Of a DNA stretch of 7,131 nt, positions 7,049 to 7,131 are shown in pieces. Source of the stretch: Pseudomonadota bacterium (GTDB lineage Bacteria > Pseudomonadota > Gammaproteobacteria > Burkholderiales > JABEVD01); NCBI GenBank assembly GCA_021811205.1, contig JAJZPK010000137.1, forward strand, positions 1 through 7,131. Reading direction: 5' to 3'. How positions within the stretch are numbered: position 1 is the first letter of the stretch; every line of letters begins with the position of its first letter. Made by a program: the position numbers and the translations under genes. The notes beneath the pieces were generated by a model. That model made no database searches. It was not told where the DNA came from and saw only the letters and a list, made by a program, of their open reading frames with translations.

Positions 7049-7076
7049 GAATGCAGGACAATTTACCATAGTCTCG

Positions 7077-7131
7077 ATGCCGCAACTACCCGATCCCGGC
7101 GAGGATGCCCTCGCGCACAGCAGGCGCCTTC
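7077..7131 (+). CDS. Start of a probable COG1565 (MidA/NDUFAF7-like) methyltransferase, cut by window edge
   Basis: Only 18 codons are present: MPQLPDPGEDALAHSRRL, open to the edge. A short Pro/Asp-rich start followed by ALAHSRRL resembles, from memory, the N terminus of bacterial SAM-dependent methyltransferases of the COG1565 family, which can neighbour pteridine reductase genes. No catalytic motif is in the window, so the call rests on this short match and on context. There is no Shine-Dalgarno upstream and no alternative start in frame in the short gap. The ATG lies 46 bp from the divergent folM TTG. Confidence 0.45.
   Translation, partial: MPQLPDPGEDALAHSRRL

Noticed and set aside
1..7131. 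Search for mobile elements, CRISPR arrays, tRNA/rRNA genes, riboswitches and toxin-antitoxin pairs
   Set aside because: No terminal repeats, integrase or transposase motifs, spaced direct repeats or structured RNA signatures were recognised by reading; nearly all bases are accounted for by housekeeping genes.

Overview
The window is a compact, gene-dense stretch of a proteobacterial chromosome, most likely from a betaproteobacterium. That assignment is inferred from the protein family types (a fused kinase-fold/GNAT N-acetylglutamate synthase, a TtcA with both Cys pairs, a FolM-type pteridine reductase beside the start of a probable COG1565 methyltransferase), from the GC-rich third positions and from the tight gene packing. 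I recognise no mobile element, CRISPR array, tRNA or rRNA gene, integrase or phage gene. Only two short gaps are non-coding (about 76 and 46 bp), and both lie between divergent genes.

Layout. (1) Bases 1-3322, minus strand: a four-gene unit read right to left, consisting of a CNHC-motif thioredoxin/peroxiredoxin-like protein, an inositol-monophosphatase-family phosphatase, trkA and trkH (cut by the left edge). Each junction is a stop/start overlap (ATGA, ATGA, TGATG), so the four genes are probably one transcript with coupled translation. TrkA and TrkH form the low-affinity K+ uptake system: TrkH is the membrane channel and TrkA the cytoplasmic NAD(H)/nucleotide-binding gating subunit. (2) Bases 3323-3398: AT-rich divergent promoter region. 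(3) Bases 3399-6300, plus strand: rsmE (16S rRNA m3U1498 methyltransferase), argA (N-acetylglutamate synthase, first step of arginine synthesis) and ttcA (tRNA s2C32 thiolase). These are also tightly packed and probably an operon. (4) Bases 6290-7030, minus strand: a FolM-like pteridine reductase whose 3' end overlaps ttcA tail to tail by 11 bp. Its best start is a TTG behind a good Shine-Dalgarno, not the longer ATG frame. (5) Bases 7077-7131, plus strand: the first 18 codons of a gene resembling the COG1565 (MidA/NDUFAF7-like) methyltransferases.

I do not see an obviously new biological system; most of the window is housekeeping. The points worth a second look are: a C8 homopolymer in the phosphatase gene positioned so that a -1 slip would run in frame into TrkA; an Ala replacing the usual Lys in the TtcA PP-loop (SGGADS); the fusion-tight linkage of a redoxin and a phosphatase to the Trk K+ system; and several start-site decisions that automatic calls are likely to get wrong.
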